Assembly (NCBI GenBank): GCA_019637795.1
Contig: JAHBUY010000008.1
Coordinates: forward strand, 186,001 to 250,000
Direction of reading: 5' to 3'
DNA length: 64,000 nt
Source: a bacterium
Lineage (GTDB): Bacteria > Desulfobacterota > Binatia > HRBIN30 > CADEER01
Of the stretch, positions 47,908 through 57,513 are shown in pieces. The notes under the pieces are model-generated. The model was not told the DNA's origin. It saw only the letters and a program-made list of their open reading frames with translations, and made no database searches. The position numbers and the translations under genes are program-made. Within the stretch, counting starts at the first letter, position 1. Every line of letters starts with the position of its first letter.

Positions 47908-49629
47908 GTGGCCAACGATGCACAGCGCCGGCGCCGCGGGCGTCGACGCGTGAGCACCATGCGCCTGGCGGCGCTGGCGCTGGCCGGACTGCTCCTCGCG
48001 GCCCCGGCCGGTGCGCAGGAGTCGCTCGTCTGCGGCGTGCCGGTGTCGCGCGCGCTCGCCGCGGGTGCCACGCATCACTACACCCTGGCCCCACGGGTGG
48101 GGTCGGCGGTGGTGATCCAGGCGGCCGACGTCGGCACGACGCTCGGGCTGCTCCGCATCCGGGTGTCCGGGCCCGGCGGCACGCTCGCCGACACCTGCCA
48201 GGGGGTGGCCCAGTTCACCGCCGTGCCGGGCCCGCTCGACCTGCAGATCTCGCAGTGCGGCGGCAGCAACGACGGCCAGTACACGGTCTCGCTGAACGTC
48301 GTGTCGGACGATGGTGGCAACTGCGGCCGGCCGCTGCTCTGCGGCGCGACGCCCGACGGCATCGGCTTCGCGGTGCCCGGTGAAGCGGACTCGTTTCTCC
48401 TCTCGCTGCACGCCGGCGAGCGGGTGACGCTGCGCCTCAACTACACCGACGGGCTCGGCGCGCCGTTGCTGCGCCTCTTCGGACCGGACGGCGTCGAGCT
48501 CGCCCTCCAGGGCCCGTGCGCCGGCCAGGTGAGCATCGATCCCGACCGTGGCGACGGCCTCTACACCGCCCTGATCAGCGCCTGCGACCAGCCGGTCCGG
48601 CGCCCATACCGCATCGAATTCTCGGACGACGCCTGCCCGGAGGGTCCGGTCATCACCACCTTCCTGGTCGCCAACGCCGCCAACGATCCGCTCAAGCCGA
48701 GCGGCTTCGATGGCGCCGGCCGGCCGATCTTCAAACACCCGTACGGCCAGGGCTTCTCGCTGGTCCTGGAGGCGCGCGCCGGGGCCAATCGGCACAATCC
48801 CGGCGTCTATCCGGCGCCCTATTTTGCCGGCGGAACGCTGATGGACCCCGACATGCAGATGATCCAGTCGCGCCCGCTCGGCGACGGCAGCGCGGTGGTC
48901 TGCGACACCGCCCCGCCGCTCCTCGGCGGCGTGCCGGCGACCGTGCCGTTCCGCTTCGACGACTCCCCTATGGCGCGCGACACCATCCACGACATGGGCT
49001 GCCGCTTCGTCGACGGCGCCGGCCAGTTGGTCGCCCGGCAGAACTCGATCGAAGCCTGCACGCGCTCGGACCAGGCCTTCGGCTTCGGCTTCGTCGATCG
49101 CGGCTCGCGCATCCAGTTCTGCGGCCTCATCGCCACCGCCTGGAGCTTTCCCCCCGGCGACACCATCGTCGCGGCCCGCGTCAAGGACGGCGACGAGGGG
49201 GAATTCGGCCAGCCGCGCGAGATCGTCGTGCGCATCGGCGAGACGACGACCCCGAGCGTGACCGCGAGGCCGACCGCCACCGCGACCCCGACCCGCGCGA
49301 CGCCGCCGACGGCCACCGCGACGCGGACGCCGCCGGCCACCGCGACCCGTACCGCGACGCCCAGCAGCCCGGGCTCGACGGCGACGCCCACCCCGACCGG
49401 CACGGGGTCGACGCCCACCGCCACCCGGACCCTGCCGCCCATGGCCTGCGCCGGCGACTGCAACGGCGATCGACGGGTCTCGATCGCCGACCTCACCCAG
49501 GTGCTGACGATCCTGATCCAGAGCGCGCCGCTCGCCGGTTGTCCCGCCGCCGACGCCGACGGCAACGGCGTGCTCACCATCAACGACGTCATCGCCGCCG
49601 TGAATGCCGCGCTCTATGGCTGCCCCTGA
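47908..49629 (+). CDS. Exported multidomain protein: PPC-like domains, Thr/Pro linker, dockerin type I
   Basis: This 573-residue exported protein has a signal peptide near residues 18-37 (MRLAALALAGLLLAAPAGA). Two pre-peptidase C-terminal-like domains follow (AAGATHHYTLAPRVGSAVVI, PGEADSFLLSLHAGERVTL), then a Cys-containing middle domain. A Thr/Pro/Ala linker (about 450-510) leads to a dockerin type I domain with two Ca-loops (CNGDRRVSIADL, ADADGNGVLTINDV). GTG 47908 follows the anti-sigma stop by 3 bp; GTG 47950 or ATG 47959 are alternatives. It completes the sigma operon and may be surface-attached through a cohesin. Confidence 0.82.
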   Translation: MANDAQRRRRGRRRVSTMRLAALALAGLLLAAPAGAQESLVCGVPVSRALAAGATHHYTLAPRVGSAVVIQAADVGTTLGLLRIRVSGPGGTLADTCQGVAQFTAVPGPLDLQISQCGGSNDGQYTVSLNVVSDDGGNCGRPLLCGATPDGIGFAVPGEADSFLLSLHAGERVTLRLNYTDGLGAPLLRLFGPDGVELALQGPCAGQVSIDPDRGDGLYTALISACDQPVRRPYRIEFSDDACPEGPVITTFLVANAANDPLKPSGFDGAGRPIFKHPYGQGFSLVLEARAGANRHNPGVYPAPYFAGGTLMDPDMQMIQSRPLGDGSAVVCDTAPPLLGGVPATVPFRFDDSPMARDTIHDMGCRFVDGAGQLVARQNSIEACTRSDQAFGFGFVDRGSRIQFCGLIATAWSFPPGDTIVAARVKDGDEGEFGQPREIVVRIGETTTPSVTARPTATATPTRATPPTATATRTPPATATRTATPSSPGSTATPTPTGTGSTPTATRTLPPMACAGDCNGDRRVSIADLTQVLTILIQSAPLAGCPAADADGNGVLTINDVIAAVNAALYGCP

Positions 49630-49663
49630 CATTCGCGCCGCCGCGTAGTAACCGAAGAGGCGC

Positions 49664-50851
49664 ATGGGCGCGCCTCCGTCCGCTCCGCCGGCGGTCGATT
49701 CGATCTGCCCGCACGCCCCCGCGTGCGCCGGCTGCGCCCTGATCGGCACCGCGTACACCCGCCAGTTGGCGCTCAAGCGCGCGCGGGTCGTCGCCGCGCT
49801 GGCGACCCATCCCCGGCTCGCCGCCGTCGCCGTCGGCGACATCGTCGGTTCGCCGCGCGTCTTCGGCTATCGCAACCAGGCGAAACTGGTGGCCCGCGCC
49901 GCCCGCCGCGGCCTGCTGCTCGGCGTCTACCGGCCCGGCACCCACCAGGTGGTCGACATCAGCCGCTGCCCGGTGCACGACCCGCGCATCACCCAGGTGC
50001 TGGCCGGCGTCCGCCAGGCGGTGGCGGCGACCGACCCGCCAATCTACGACGAGCGCAGCGGCAGCGGCTGGCTGCGCTACGTCGTCGTGCGCGCCTCGGC
50101 GTGGAAACACAGCGCGCAGGTGATCCTGGTGGTGCGCGACCGCAACTGGTCCGGCGAGGCGGCCCTGCTCGGCCGCCTGCGCCGCCTGCCGAGCGTGCGC
50201 AGCGTCGCGCTCAACCTCAACCGCTCGCAGGGCAACGTCATCTTCGGCGAGCGCTTCATCGCCGTCACCCGCGAGCAGTCGCTGCTCGAGCGGGTCGGTG
50301 GTCTCACCCTCAGCAGCCGCGCCGGCGCCTTCCTGCAGGCCAACATCGGCGTCGCCCGCAAGGTCTACGAGCGCGTCCTGACGCTCGCCGATCCGCAGCC
50401 CGACACCATCGCCGTCGACCTCTACTGCGGCGTCGGCGCGATCAGTTTCTGTCTCGCCACCCGCGCCCGCCAGGTGTTCGGCGTCGAGGAGTCCGCCAAC
50501 GCCATCCTCGATGCCAAGCTCAACATCCGCCTCAACGGCTTCCACAACGTCCGCTTCTTCGCCGAGCCGGCGGCGGCCGGCATGACCCGTCTCACGGAGG
50601 CGCTGCCGGCGGTCGACCTGGTGACCCTCAACCCGCCGCGCAAGGGCGCTGACGAGCCCACCCGCGCCGCCATCGCCCGCGCCGCGCCGCCGCGCATCGT
50701 CTACGTCTCCTGCGATCCGAACACCCTGGCGCGCGATCTCGACTGGTTCGCGGGCCGCGGCTGGAGGACCGACCGCGTCGATCCCTTCGACATGCTGCCG
50801 CAGACCGACCACGTCGAATGCGTCGCGCTGCTGACGCGAACCGCGGCGTGA
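49664..50851 (+). CDS. RlmD-like class I SAM-dependent rRNA (uracil-C5)-methyltransferase
   Basis: This 395-residue protein has an Fe-S cluster-type cysteine set (CPHAPACAGC at residues 15-24, fourth Cys in ISRCPVHD). A SAM-binding VDLYCGVGAISF, NPPRKG and the catalytic Cys in YVSCDPNTLARDL are all intact. This matches the TrmA/RlmD family that methylates uracil C5 in 23S rRNA or tRNA; the Fe-S cysteines favour RlmD/RumA-like enzymes. It lacks the N-terminal TRAM domain, as some short forms do. It starts 34 bp after the dockerin gene. Confidence 0.93.
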   Translation: MGAPPSAPPAVDSICPHAPACAGCALIGTAYTRQLALKRARVVAALATHPRLAAVAVGDIVGSPRVFGYRNQAKLVARAARRGLLLGVYRPGTHQVVDISRCPVHDPRITQVLAGVRQAVAATDPPIYDERSGSGWLRYVVVRASAWKHSAQVILVVRDRNWSGEAALLGRLRRLPSVRSVALNLNRSQGNVIFGERFIAVTREQSLLERVGGLTLSSRAGAFLQANIGVARKVYERVLTLADPQPDTIAVDLYCGVGAISFCLATRARQVFGVEESANAILDAKLNIRLNGFHNVRFFAEPAAAGMTRLTEALPAVDLVTLNPPRKGADEPTRAAIARAAPPRIVYVSCDPNTLARDLDWFAGRGWRTDRVDPFDMLPQTDHVECVALLTRTAA

Positions 50852-50905
50852 CCGGCGACGCCAGAGGCCGGCGACCACTGAGCGATCACCTGGGCACGTC
50901 GCGCG

Positions 50906-51340
50906 TCAGGTCGGTGGCAGCACCACCGCGTCGTAGCGCTGGAACTCCATCGTCGTGCGCCGGCTGGTGATGCGCCAGCCCTCCGCCTGGCGCGCCAACT
51001 CGTCGAGGTAGCGGACGCCGACGATGAAGTCCTCGGCGTCGTCCTCGGTCTCCAGGCGGTGGTAGACGAGCGCGTAGGTCTCGCAGGAGGCGCGATCGCC
51101 CCGCACCTCGATCAGCGGATTGGTGAGGAAGTGCATGGTGGTGCGGTAGCGCGGCATGCGCTCGCGCAGCGCCGCCAGCACGACGTCGATGCCGCCGCTG
51201 CCGAGCGAGCCCTCGTACGCCGCGTCGGCGGCGAAGCACGACGCCACCTGCGCGAGATCGCGCCGATCGACGCCGCGCGCATAGCGCATGATCAGATCGT
51301 GGATCGCCGCCCGATCGATGAGCGCCCGCACCGCCTCCAT
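50906..51340 (-). CDS. SnoaL-like (NTF2-fold) protein
   Basis: This 144-residue protein of the SnoaL_4/nuclear transport factor 2 family has the family-typical start IDRAAIHDLIMRYARGVDRR. DLAQVASCFAADAAYEGSLG and a pattern of strands follow, with C-terminal GWRITSRRTTMEF. Members are often enzymes for small lipophilic molecules (cyclases, hydratases) or protein partners. The catalytic identity is not shown. It is convergent with the RlmD-like gene and divergent from the cyclase/ATPase gene (187 bp between). Confidence 0.88.
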   Translation of the reverse strand: MEAVRALIDRAAIHDLIMRYARGVDRRDLAQVASCFAADAAYEGSLGSGGIDVVLAALRERMPRYRTTMHFLTNPLIEVRGDRASCETYALVYHRLETEDDAEDFIVGVRYLDELARQAEGWRITSRRTTMEFQRYDAVVLPPT

Positions 51341-51527
51341 GCCGTCGCTCTGCCAGCCGGGCAGGCGCTGCGTCAACTCTCCGCGCGGGCGGTGGCCGCG
51401 GCCGGCCGCGCGTCGTCTCCTCCGCGTTCTCCGTGGCCGTGGCGTTGCCGACGCCGTGGTCACCGCCGGCTCGTCGAGTGGCCGCCCCCGCTTGACTAGG
51501 TGGCCGCGCGCACGGAAGCTCACCGCC

Positions 51528-54500
51528 ATGCGCTGTCGGGCCTGCGGCACGACGCTGCTTCCGGGGAAGTCCTTCTGCCACGCCTGCGGGGCGCGCGCGA
51601 CGCAGGCGTGCGCCAACTGCGGCGCCGAGGTCGAGGCCGGCTTCCGGTTCTGTCCCGACTGCGGCCAACCGCTCGCCGCCGAGGGGCCGGCGGCGTCGGC
51701 GCCGGAACCGCCGGAGCCGCCGAGCAGCGTGCCCGAGTCGCTGGCGCAGAAGATCCGCGACGCGCAGGGCATTCCCGGCGAGCGCAAGCAGGTGACGGTG
51801 CTGTTCTGCGACCTCGCCGGCTCGACCGCCGTCGCCAGTGGCCTCGATCCCGAGGTCTACCGCGAGGTGCTCGAACAGTACGTCGCCCTCGCCATGCACG
51901 AGATCTACCGTCTCGAGGGCATCGTCACGCAGCTCTCGGGCGACGGCTTCATGGCCCTCTTCGGCGCCCCGGTGGCGCACGAGGACGCCCCTCAGCGCGC
52001 GGTCCTGGCGGCCCTCGCGATCCGCGACGCGCTGGCCCACTTCAACGAGCAGTTGCAGCGCGAGCGCGGCGTCGCGCTGCCGGCGCGCATCGGTCTGAAC
52101 ACCGGTCCGGTGGTCGTCGGCACGGTCGGCAACGACCTCAAGATGGACTACACGGCGATCGGCGATACCACCAATCTCGCCGCCCGTCTCGAGCAGTTGG
52201 CGCGCCCGGGCACCATCCTCATCAGCGAGGCGACGGCGCGCCTGGTGCGCGGCTTCGCGCGCCTGCGCCCGGTGGGGCGCCTCGAGGTGAAGGGCAAGCG
52301 CGAGCCGGTCCCCGCCTTCGAGGTGCTGGAGGCGCGCGAGCTGGCGAGCCCGATGTCGGTCGCCGCCGAGCGCGGCCTGACGCCCCTGGTCGGACGCGAC
52401 GAGGAGCTGGCCCAGGTCGCGAGCTGCTTCCGCCGCCTCGGCGGGCACTACACCCAACTCGTCAGCTTGGTGGGCGCCGCCGGCAGCGGCAAGTCGCGCC
52501 TGATCTACGAGCTCAAGCAGCGGCTGCTCGAGGAGGACGAGGCGGTCACCTTCCTCGAGGCGCGCTGCGCGGCGCTGAGCCAGTCGATCCCGCTGGCGCC
52601 GTTCGTCGCCATGCTGCGCCAGTACTTCGACCTCTCGCCGAGCGACGACGAGGCGACCGCGTGCGGCAAGGTGGAGCGCCGGCTCGGCAAGGCGATGGCG
52701 CAGATCGACGACGCCTACCCGCTGCTCTGTCGCGTCCTCTCCGTGCCGGCGCCGGTGCCGGCCGAGCTGCCGCTCGAGCGGCTGAAGCGCGAGACCTTCG
52801 AGGCGATCGCCCGGTTGGTGCAGAGCGAGAGCCGGCGCGGGCCGGTGATCCTGATCCTCGAGGACCTGCACTGGATCGACGAGCCGTCGCAGGAGCTGCT
52901 GGAGATGGCGATCACCCGTCTCAGCCGCTCGCAGGCGATGATCCTGGTCAGCCATCGCCCCGAGTACCGGCCGCAGTGGCGCACCGAGGCGGCGCTCACC
53001 CAGATCTCCCTGCGGCCGCTGCTCGACGGCGACGTGCGGCGGATCACCCGCGCGTTGGCCGGCGGGGCGCTGCCCGACGAGCTCGAGGCGCGCATCCTGG
53101 CCAAGGCGGAAGGCAGCCCGTTCTTCGCCGAGGAGATCACCCGGTCGCTGTCGGAAGAGGGGTTCCTGGAGCGCGCGGGCGGCGCCGTGCGCCTCACCCG
53201 GCCGGTGGACGAGATCCTGATCCCGGGCAGCGTGCGCGAGGTGATCGCCGCGCGGCTCGATCGCCTGCCGGCCGCGGCCAAGCGCGTCGCCCAGATCGCC
53301 GCCGTGCTCGGCCGCCAGTTTCAGCGCCAGCAGCTCGCGCACCTGCTCGCCGACGAGCAGGTCGACGTCGAGGGAGCGCTCGAGGAGCTGCTGCGCCGCG
53401 GCGTCATGCACCGCAAGAGCCTGTTCTCCGATGACGAGTACCGCTTCGGCGAGAGCCTGACCCAGGAGGTGGCCTACGACTCGCTGCTGCACCGGCAACG
53501 CCGCCAGCTCCACGGCCGGGTGGCGACGCTGCTCGAGTCGGGCGCCGGCGACGCGGCGCTGGCGCGGCCAGCCCTGCTGGCGCACCACTTCGCGCGCAGC
53601 GACGACCGCGCCCGCGCCGTCGAGACCCTGCTGCGCGCCGCCGCCGAGGCCGAGCAGCTCCCGAGCTACCGCACCGCCAGCGATCTCTTCCGCCAGGCCT
53701 GGGAGATCGGCGAGGCGCTGCTCGCCGATGCCCCGGCCGACGGGCGCGTCCAGCGCTGGGTGATGGAGGCGACGGTCGGCTTCACCCGGGTCACGGTGTT
53801 GTACGGCAGCTCCGCCGATCCGCAGGCCGAACGGGCGGCGCTGCGCGGTCGCGAGCTGGCGCAGGCGCTCGGCGCCAAGGAGGCCGCCAGCCTGCTGCGC
53901 ACCATGCACGGCATGCTGCTGACCGTCGACCCCGAGCGCTTCGCCGAGGGCGTGGCGATCACCGAGGCGGCGGTCGCCGAGGCGCGGCAGTCCGACGACA
54001 TCATCCAGGCGCTCAGCGCCTCGCGCGCCGTCGCCTGGCACTACCTGCTCGACGGCCGCTTCGACGCCGCCCGCACGACCATCGAATGGGTGGAGCGCGG
54101 CCTGCAGGAACGCGCCGAGCTCCCCGGAGCCCCCGACATGTACCTGGCGGCGCGCCTGATGCACGACGGCATCCTGCAGGCGAGCGACGAGCTCGAGCTC
54201 GCCTTTCACCGCGCCGGCGAGACCCTCGCCATGGCCGACCGCGCCGGCAGCCACACCGTGCGCGCCGGCAGCAGCGTGCTGCTTGCGCAACTGCATCTGC
54301 AGCGCGCCGAGCACGAGGAGGCCCGCCGCTGGGCGGCGCGCGGTCTCGAAACCGCCGAGCAGATCGGCAACTTCGCCGGTCTGCAGCGCGCCCGCGCCCT
54401 GCTGCTCGCGGCGCGCGTCGCGCTCGGCGAGGCGGTCACCGTCGGCGCCGTCGGCGACCTGCTCGAAGAGGGGATCGAGCGCGGCGGCAACGCCATCGTG

Positions 54501-54908
54501 TCCATCCAGCCGATCGTCGATGCCTTCCTGGCGCTGGGCGAGATCGGTCGCGCCGAGCGCGTCGCCCGCCTGGCCCTGGAGCGCGCCGCCGGCCGCTATC
54601 GTCAGATCCTCGCCGGCGCCGCGCTCGCCGACGTGCTGGTTCGCCTCGGCCCCTCCGCCTGGGCCGAGGCCGAGCGCCTGGTCGAGCGCACCATGGGCGT
54701 TGCCGAGGCCGTCGGCGCCCGTGGCATCCAGGCGCAACTCTCGGTCGCCGCCGCCCGCCTGGCGCTCGACCGCGACCTGGCGCGCGACGCCCAGCAGGCC
54801 CTCGAGCGAGCGCGGTCACTCTGCGCCGCGATCGGTCTCTCGCGCTTCGCCGGCGCCATCCCGATGCTGCAGGCGCAGGCCGCATCGGGGAGTCGCGCCA
54901 CCGCCTGA
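51528..54908 (+). CDS. Zinc-ribbon / class III adenylyl cyclase / AAA ATPase / TPR regulator
   Basis: This 1126-residue cytoplasmic protein starts with two zinc ribbons (C3, C6, C17, C20; C28, C31, C42, C45). A class III cyclase domain follows (VTVLFCDLAGSTAVASG metal site, QLSGDGFMALFG, TAIGDTTNLAARLE). An ATPase of the STAND/AfsR type has Walker A GAAGSGKSRL and Walker B ILILEDLHWID. The C-terminal 450 residues are helical TPR-like repeats. Such proteins are common in actinobacteria and delta-type lineages and probably link cAMP or ligand sensing to signalling. It starts at ATG 51528; its substrate specificity (ATP or GTP) was not determined. Confidence 0.92.
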   Translation: MRCRACGTTLLPGKSFCHACGARATQACANCGAEVEAGFRFCPDCGQPLAAEGPAASAPEPPEPPSSVPESLAQKIRDAQGIPGERKQVTVLFCDLAGSTAVASGLDPEVYREVLEQYVALAMHEIYRLEGIVTQLSGDGFMALFGAPVAHEDAPQRAVLAALAIRDALAHFNEQLQRERGVALPARIGLNTGPVVVGTVGNDLKMDYTAIGDTTNLAARLEQLARPGTILISEATARLVRGFARLRPVGRLEVKGKREPVPAFEVLEARELASPMSVAAERGLTPLVGRDEELAQVASCFRRLGGHYTQLVSLVGAAGSGKSRLIYELKQRLLEEDEAVTFLEARCAALSQSIPLAPFVAMLRQYFDLSPSDDEATACGKVERRLGKAMAQIDDAYPLLCRVLSVPAPVPAELPLERLKRETFEAIARLVQSESRRGPVILILEDLHWIDEPSQELLEMAITRLSRSQAMILVSHRPEYRPQWRTEAALTQISLRPLLDGDVRRITRALAGGALPDELEARILAKAEGSPFFAEEITRSLSEEGFLERAGGAVRLTRPVDEILIPGSVREVIAARLDRLPAAAKRVAQIAAVLGRQFQRQQLAHLLADEQVDVEGALEELLRRGVMHRKSLFSDDEYRFGESLTQEVAYDSLLHRQRRQLHGRVATLLESGAGDAALARPALLAHHFARSDDRARAVETLLRAAAEAEQLPSYRTASDLFRQAWEIGEALLADAPADGRVQRWVMEATVGFTRVTVLYGSSADPQAERAALRGRELAQALGAKEAASLLRTMHGMLLTVDPERFAEGVAITEAAVAEARQSDDIIQALSASRAVAWHYLLDGRFDAARTTIEWVERGLQERAELPGAPDMYLAARLMHDGILQASDELELAFHRAGETLAMADRAGSHTVRAGSSVLLAQLHLQRAEHEEARRWAARGLETAEQIGNFAGLQRARALLLAARVALGEAVTVGAVGDLLEEGIERGGNAIVSIQPIVDAFLALGEIGRAERVARLALERAAGRYRQILAGAALADVLVRLGPSAWAEAERLVERTMGVAEAVGARGIQAQLSVAAARLALDRDLARDAQQALERARSLCAAIGLSRFAGAIPMLQAQAASGSRATA

Positions 54909-54977
54909 GCGGCGAAGAGCAGGGGGGCGGGCCGCGCTCCTGCGCGCGGTCCTGCACTGTGCGCGCCCGTTGCCGGG

Positions 54978-56096
54978 TCAGGAGGCCGCAGCGGCGCGCA
55001 CGGCCGAGACGACCTCCTCGATCTGCGCCTCGCCGAGGAACGGCGACATCGGCAGCGAGAGCACCTCGGCGGCGGCGCGCTCGGCGGCGGGGAAGGAGCC
55101 GGCCGGGTGGCCGAGCCGCCGGTAGCCCTCCTGGAGGTGCAGGGGACGGGGGTAGTGGATGCCGGTGCCGACTCCCCGGGCGGTGAGCGCCTGCTGGAGC
55201 GCATCGCGATCGCGGCTGCGGATGGCGTACTGGTGGTAGACGTGCTCGACGCCGGGGCGCTCGCCCGGGAGGACGATGGGCAGGCCGGCGAGCCCGGACG
55301 CGTAGCGGGCGGCGACGCCGCGGCGGGCGCGGTTCCAGTCGTCGAGGTGGCGCAGCTTGACGCGCAGCACGGCGGCCTGGATGGCGTCGAGGCGCGAGTT
55401 GCGGCCATCGGGGATGGCGTGCACGTACTTGCTGCTCTCGCCGTGGGTGGCGATCAGGCGGACGCGCTCGGCGAGATCGGCGCGCATCGTGGTGACGGCG
55501 CCGGCGTCGCCCATCGCCCCCAGGTTCTTGGTCGGATAGAAGCTGAAGCAGCCGACGTCGCCGATGGTGCCGACGCGGCGGCGGGCGCCGGCGACCGTGC
55601 ACCAGGCCCCGTGCGCCTGGGCGGCGTCCTCGATCAGCGCCGCGCCGTGACGGCGCGCGAGGGGCAGCAGGCGTTCCATGTCGGCCGGCTGACCGTAGAG
55701 GTGGACGGCGATGATCGCCTTCACCGGGCGTTGCGCGAGTTGCGACGCGGCGGCGTCAACGTCCAGGGTGTAGTCGTCGCCGATGTCGACGAAGAGCGGG
55801 GTCGCGCCGCAGCGGACGATCGCCTCGACCGTGGCCGCGAAGGTGAACGGCACCGTCAGCACGGCGTCGCCGCGGCCGACGCCGAGCGCCTGCAGCGCCA
55901 GCTCCAGCGCGTCGGAGCCGTTGGCGACGCCGACGCAGTGCGCGGCGCCGAGATAGGCGGCGAGCTCGGCCTCGAAGCCGCGCACCTCGTCGCCGCCGAC
56001 GAAGGCGGTGCGGTCGATGACCCGCGCCAGCGCGGCGTCGATGGCGGGGCGGAGGCTGCGGTACTCGGCGGCGAGATCGAGCAGGGGGACGGGCAC
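54978..56096 (-). CDS. DegT/DnrJ/EryC1 family aminotransferase
   Basis: This 372-residue PLP-dependent sugar aminotransferase has VPLLDLAAEYRSLRPAIDAA at the start, CVGVANGSDALELALQALGV for PLP phosphate and EDAAQAHGA. The PLP lysine is in FYPTKNLGAMGDAGA, and VYHQYAIR is the usual C-terminal block. Family members aminate keto sugars such as dTDP-4- or 3-keto-6-deoxyglucose. The rfbB product made 20 kb away would be a fitting substrate, but linkage is not proven. ATG is at 56094-56096. Confidence 0.94.
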   Translation of the reverse strand: MPVPLLDLAAEYRSLRPAIDAALARVIDRTAFVGGDEVRGFEAELAAYLGAAHCVGVANGSDALELALQALGVGRGDAVLTVPFTFAATVEAIVRCGATPLFVDIGDDYTLDVDAAASQLAQRPVKAIIAVHLYGQPADMERLLPLARRHGAALIEDAAQAHGAWCTVAGARRRVGTIGDVGCFSFYPTKNLGAMGDAGAVTTMRADLAERVRLIATHGESSKYVHAIPDGRNSRLDAIQAAVLRVKLRHLDDWNRARRGVAARYASGLAGLPIVLPGERPGVEHVYHQYAIRSRDRDALQQALTARGVGTGIHYPRPLHLQEGYRRLGHPAGSFPAAERAAAEVLSLPMSPFLGEAQIEEVVSAVRAAAAS

Positions 56097-56182
56097 GGGA
56101 CGGCGTGCGCCGGTCAGCCCATGGGCCGGAGCGTCAGTGGCGCCCCTGGCGCCGCGGCGCGCGGGCTGACCGGCTCACTTCC

Positions 56183-56665
56183 TCACTTCTTGACCGCCGG
56201 GTGGTACAGCACCAGCATCGTGTAGGTGAGCGCTGGGCGGTCGTCCTGTCCGACCACGTGCACGGCGATCTCCTGCGTCACCTGCGTGCCCTTGGGCTTG
56301 GCCTCGACGGCGACCAGGCGGGCACGGGCGTGGATCTTGGACCCGGCGGGCACCGGGCTGACGAAGCGCAGCTTGTCGGAGCCGTAATTGGTGGCGTTGC
56401 CGTAGCCGACGATGCGGTGGTCGGACGCCGCGCGCAGCGTCGGCAGCAGGCTGAGGGTCAGAAAGCCGTGCGCGATCGTGGTCTTGAACGGGCTTTCCTT
56501 CTTGCAGCGCTCGACGTCGACGTGAATCCACTGATGGTCGCCGGTGAGGTCGGCGAACTTGTTGATCATGTCCTGGGTGACCTCGACCTCGTTGCCCCAG
56601 GGTCCGAAGGTGTCGCTGACCTTGGCGCGCAGCGCGTCGATGTCGTCGAAGCGGATGTCCTGCAT
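56183..56665 (-). CDS. MaoC-like (R)-enoyl-CoA hydratase family protein
   Basis: This 160-residue hot-dog-fold protein has the hydratase motif FADLTGDHQWIHVDVE with catalytic Asp and His, and IAHGFLTLSLLP. It resembles the Rv0130/NodN-type stand-alone MaoC dehydratases that hydrate short or branched enoyl-CoA. An AGGAGGA-like ribosome site (GGAGGACTC region) precedes the ATG at 56663-56665. It lies between the DegT gene and aroD on the same strand, but without an obvious pathway link. Confidence 0.93.
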   Translation of the reverse strand: MQDIRFDDIDALRAKVSDTFGPWGNEVEVTQDMINKFADLTGDHQWIHVDVERCKKESPFKTTIAHGFLTLSLLPTLRAASDHRIVGYGNATNYGSDKLRFVSPVPAGSKIHARARLVAVEAKPKGTQVTQEIAVHVVGQDDRPALTYTMLVLYHPAVKK

Positions 56666-56753
56666 GAGTCCTCCTGGATCGGGCGTGATGGGGGAACCCT
56701 GGCCGTGTAGTACGCGCGCCGCGGGCGTTTCAACACGGGCGCCGGCGGTCCGG

Positions 56754-57473
56754 TCAACGGCGCGGGGCGTGGGTCGCCGCGAAGGCCGGCGAGTATTCCC
56801 GCAGCGCGTCGTAGAGCGGGGCGAGCGCGATCTGGCCCGGGGCGGTGGGGGCGCCGGCGAAGCTGTAGGTGAGCAGCGAGTCGAGCAGGGGGAAGAAGAC
56901 GCGGCTGGCGGCGCCCTCGGCGCCCATGCCGATGACGATGCGCGGCGGCCCCGGGGCGCGCAGCAGGTCGACCAGGCGGGCGAGATCGCGCGGGCCGCCG
57001 ACCGCGGCGGCGATCTTGACCACGTCGCCGCGGCCGGCGCCGGCGGCGAGCAGCTCGCGGAGCACGGCGTCCGGCGGCGCCGCGTCGAAGCAGTGGGCGG
57101 AGACGATGGCGAGCCGCTGGTGGCGCCGCGCCAGGGCGACGATCTCGTCGCACAGCGGCGCGCGCAACTCGATGTCGAGTCCGTCGGCGCGGCCGACCAG
57201 CGCCTCGTAGAGGGCGCGGCGCTGCGCGTCGGTCAGCGCGCTGCCGCCGCCCTCGGCGCGCCAGCGCACGGTGGCCAGCAGCGGCTTGCCGAGCCGGCGC
57301 AGCGCGTCGCAGGTGTCGCGCGCGGCGGCGACGTCGAGGGCGTGGCACTGGTCGACGCGCAGCTCGATCGCGTCGGCGAGCGCCGCCCAGCCGGTGTCGG
57401 CGAGGTCGCGGTCGGTGACCGCCGCGATGATGCGCGGCATGGTGCCGAGCTCGAGATCGCCGAGGCGCAGCAT
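56754..57473 (-). CDS. aroD: Type I 3-dehydroquinate dehydratase
   Basis: This 239-residue protein is a TIM-barrel dehydratase of the shikimate pathway. The catalytic Lys sits in DVVKIAAAVGG and His in IVSAHCFD, with ELRVDQCHALD and LDIELRAP matching substrate-contact blocks. ATVRWRAEGG is the ATxRxxxEGG block (W for T). The C-terminal AAAS/ALPLYD block (FAGAPTAPGQIALAPLYDAL) is typical. No other shikimate genes are nearby. It is followed by a MaoC gene and preceded by an amidohydrolase gene on the same strand. Confidence 0.92.
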   Translation of the reverse strand: MLRLGDLELGTMPRIIAAVTDRDLADTGWAALADAIELRVDQCHALDVAAARDTCDALRRLGKPLLATVRWRAEGGGSALTDAQRRALYEALVGRADGLDIELRAPLCDEIVALARRHQRLAIVSAHCFDAAPPDAVLRELLAAGAGRGDVVKIAAAVGGPRDLARLVDLLRAPGPPRIVIGMGAEGAASRVFFPLLDSLLTYSFAGAPTAPGQIALAPLYDALREYSPAFAATHAPRR

Positions 57474-57513
57474 GGCGGTAGGGAAGCACGCGCCGGCGGG
57501 GCGCGCCAGCCGA

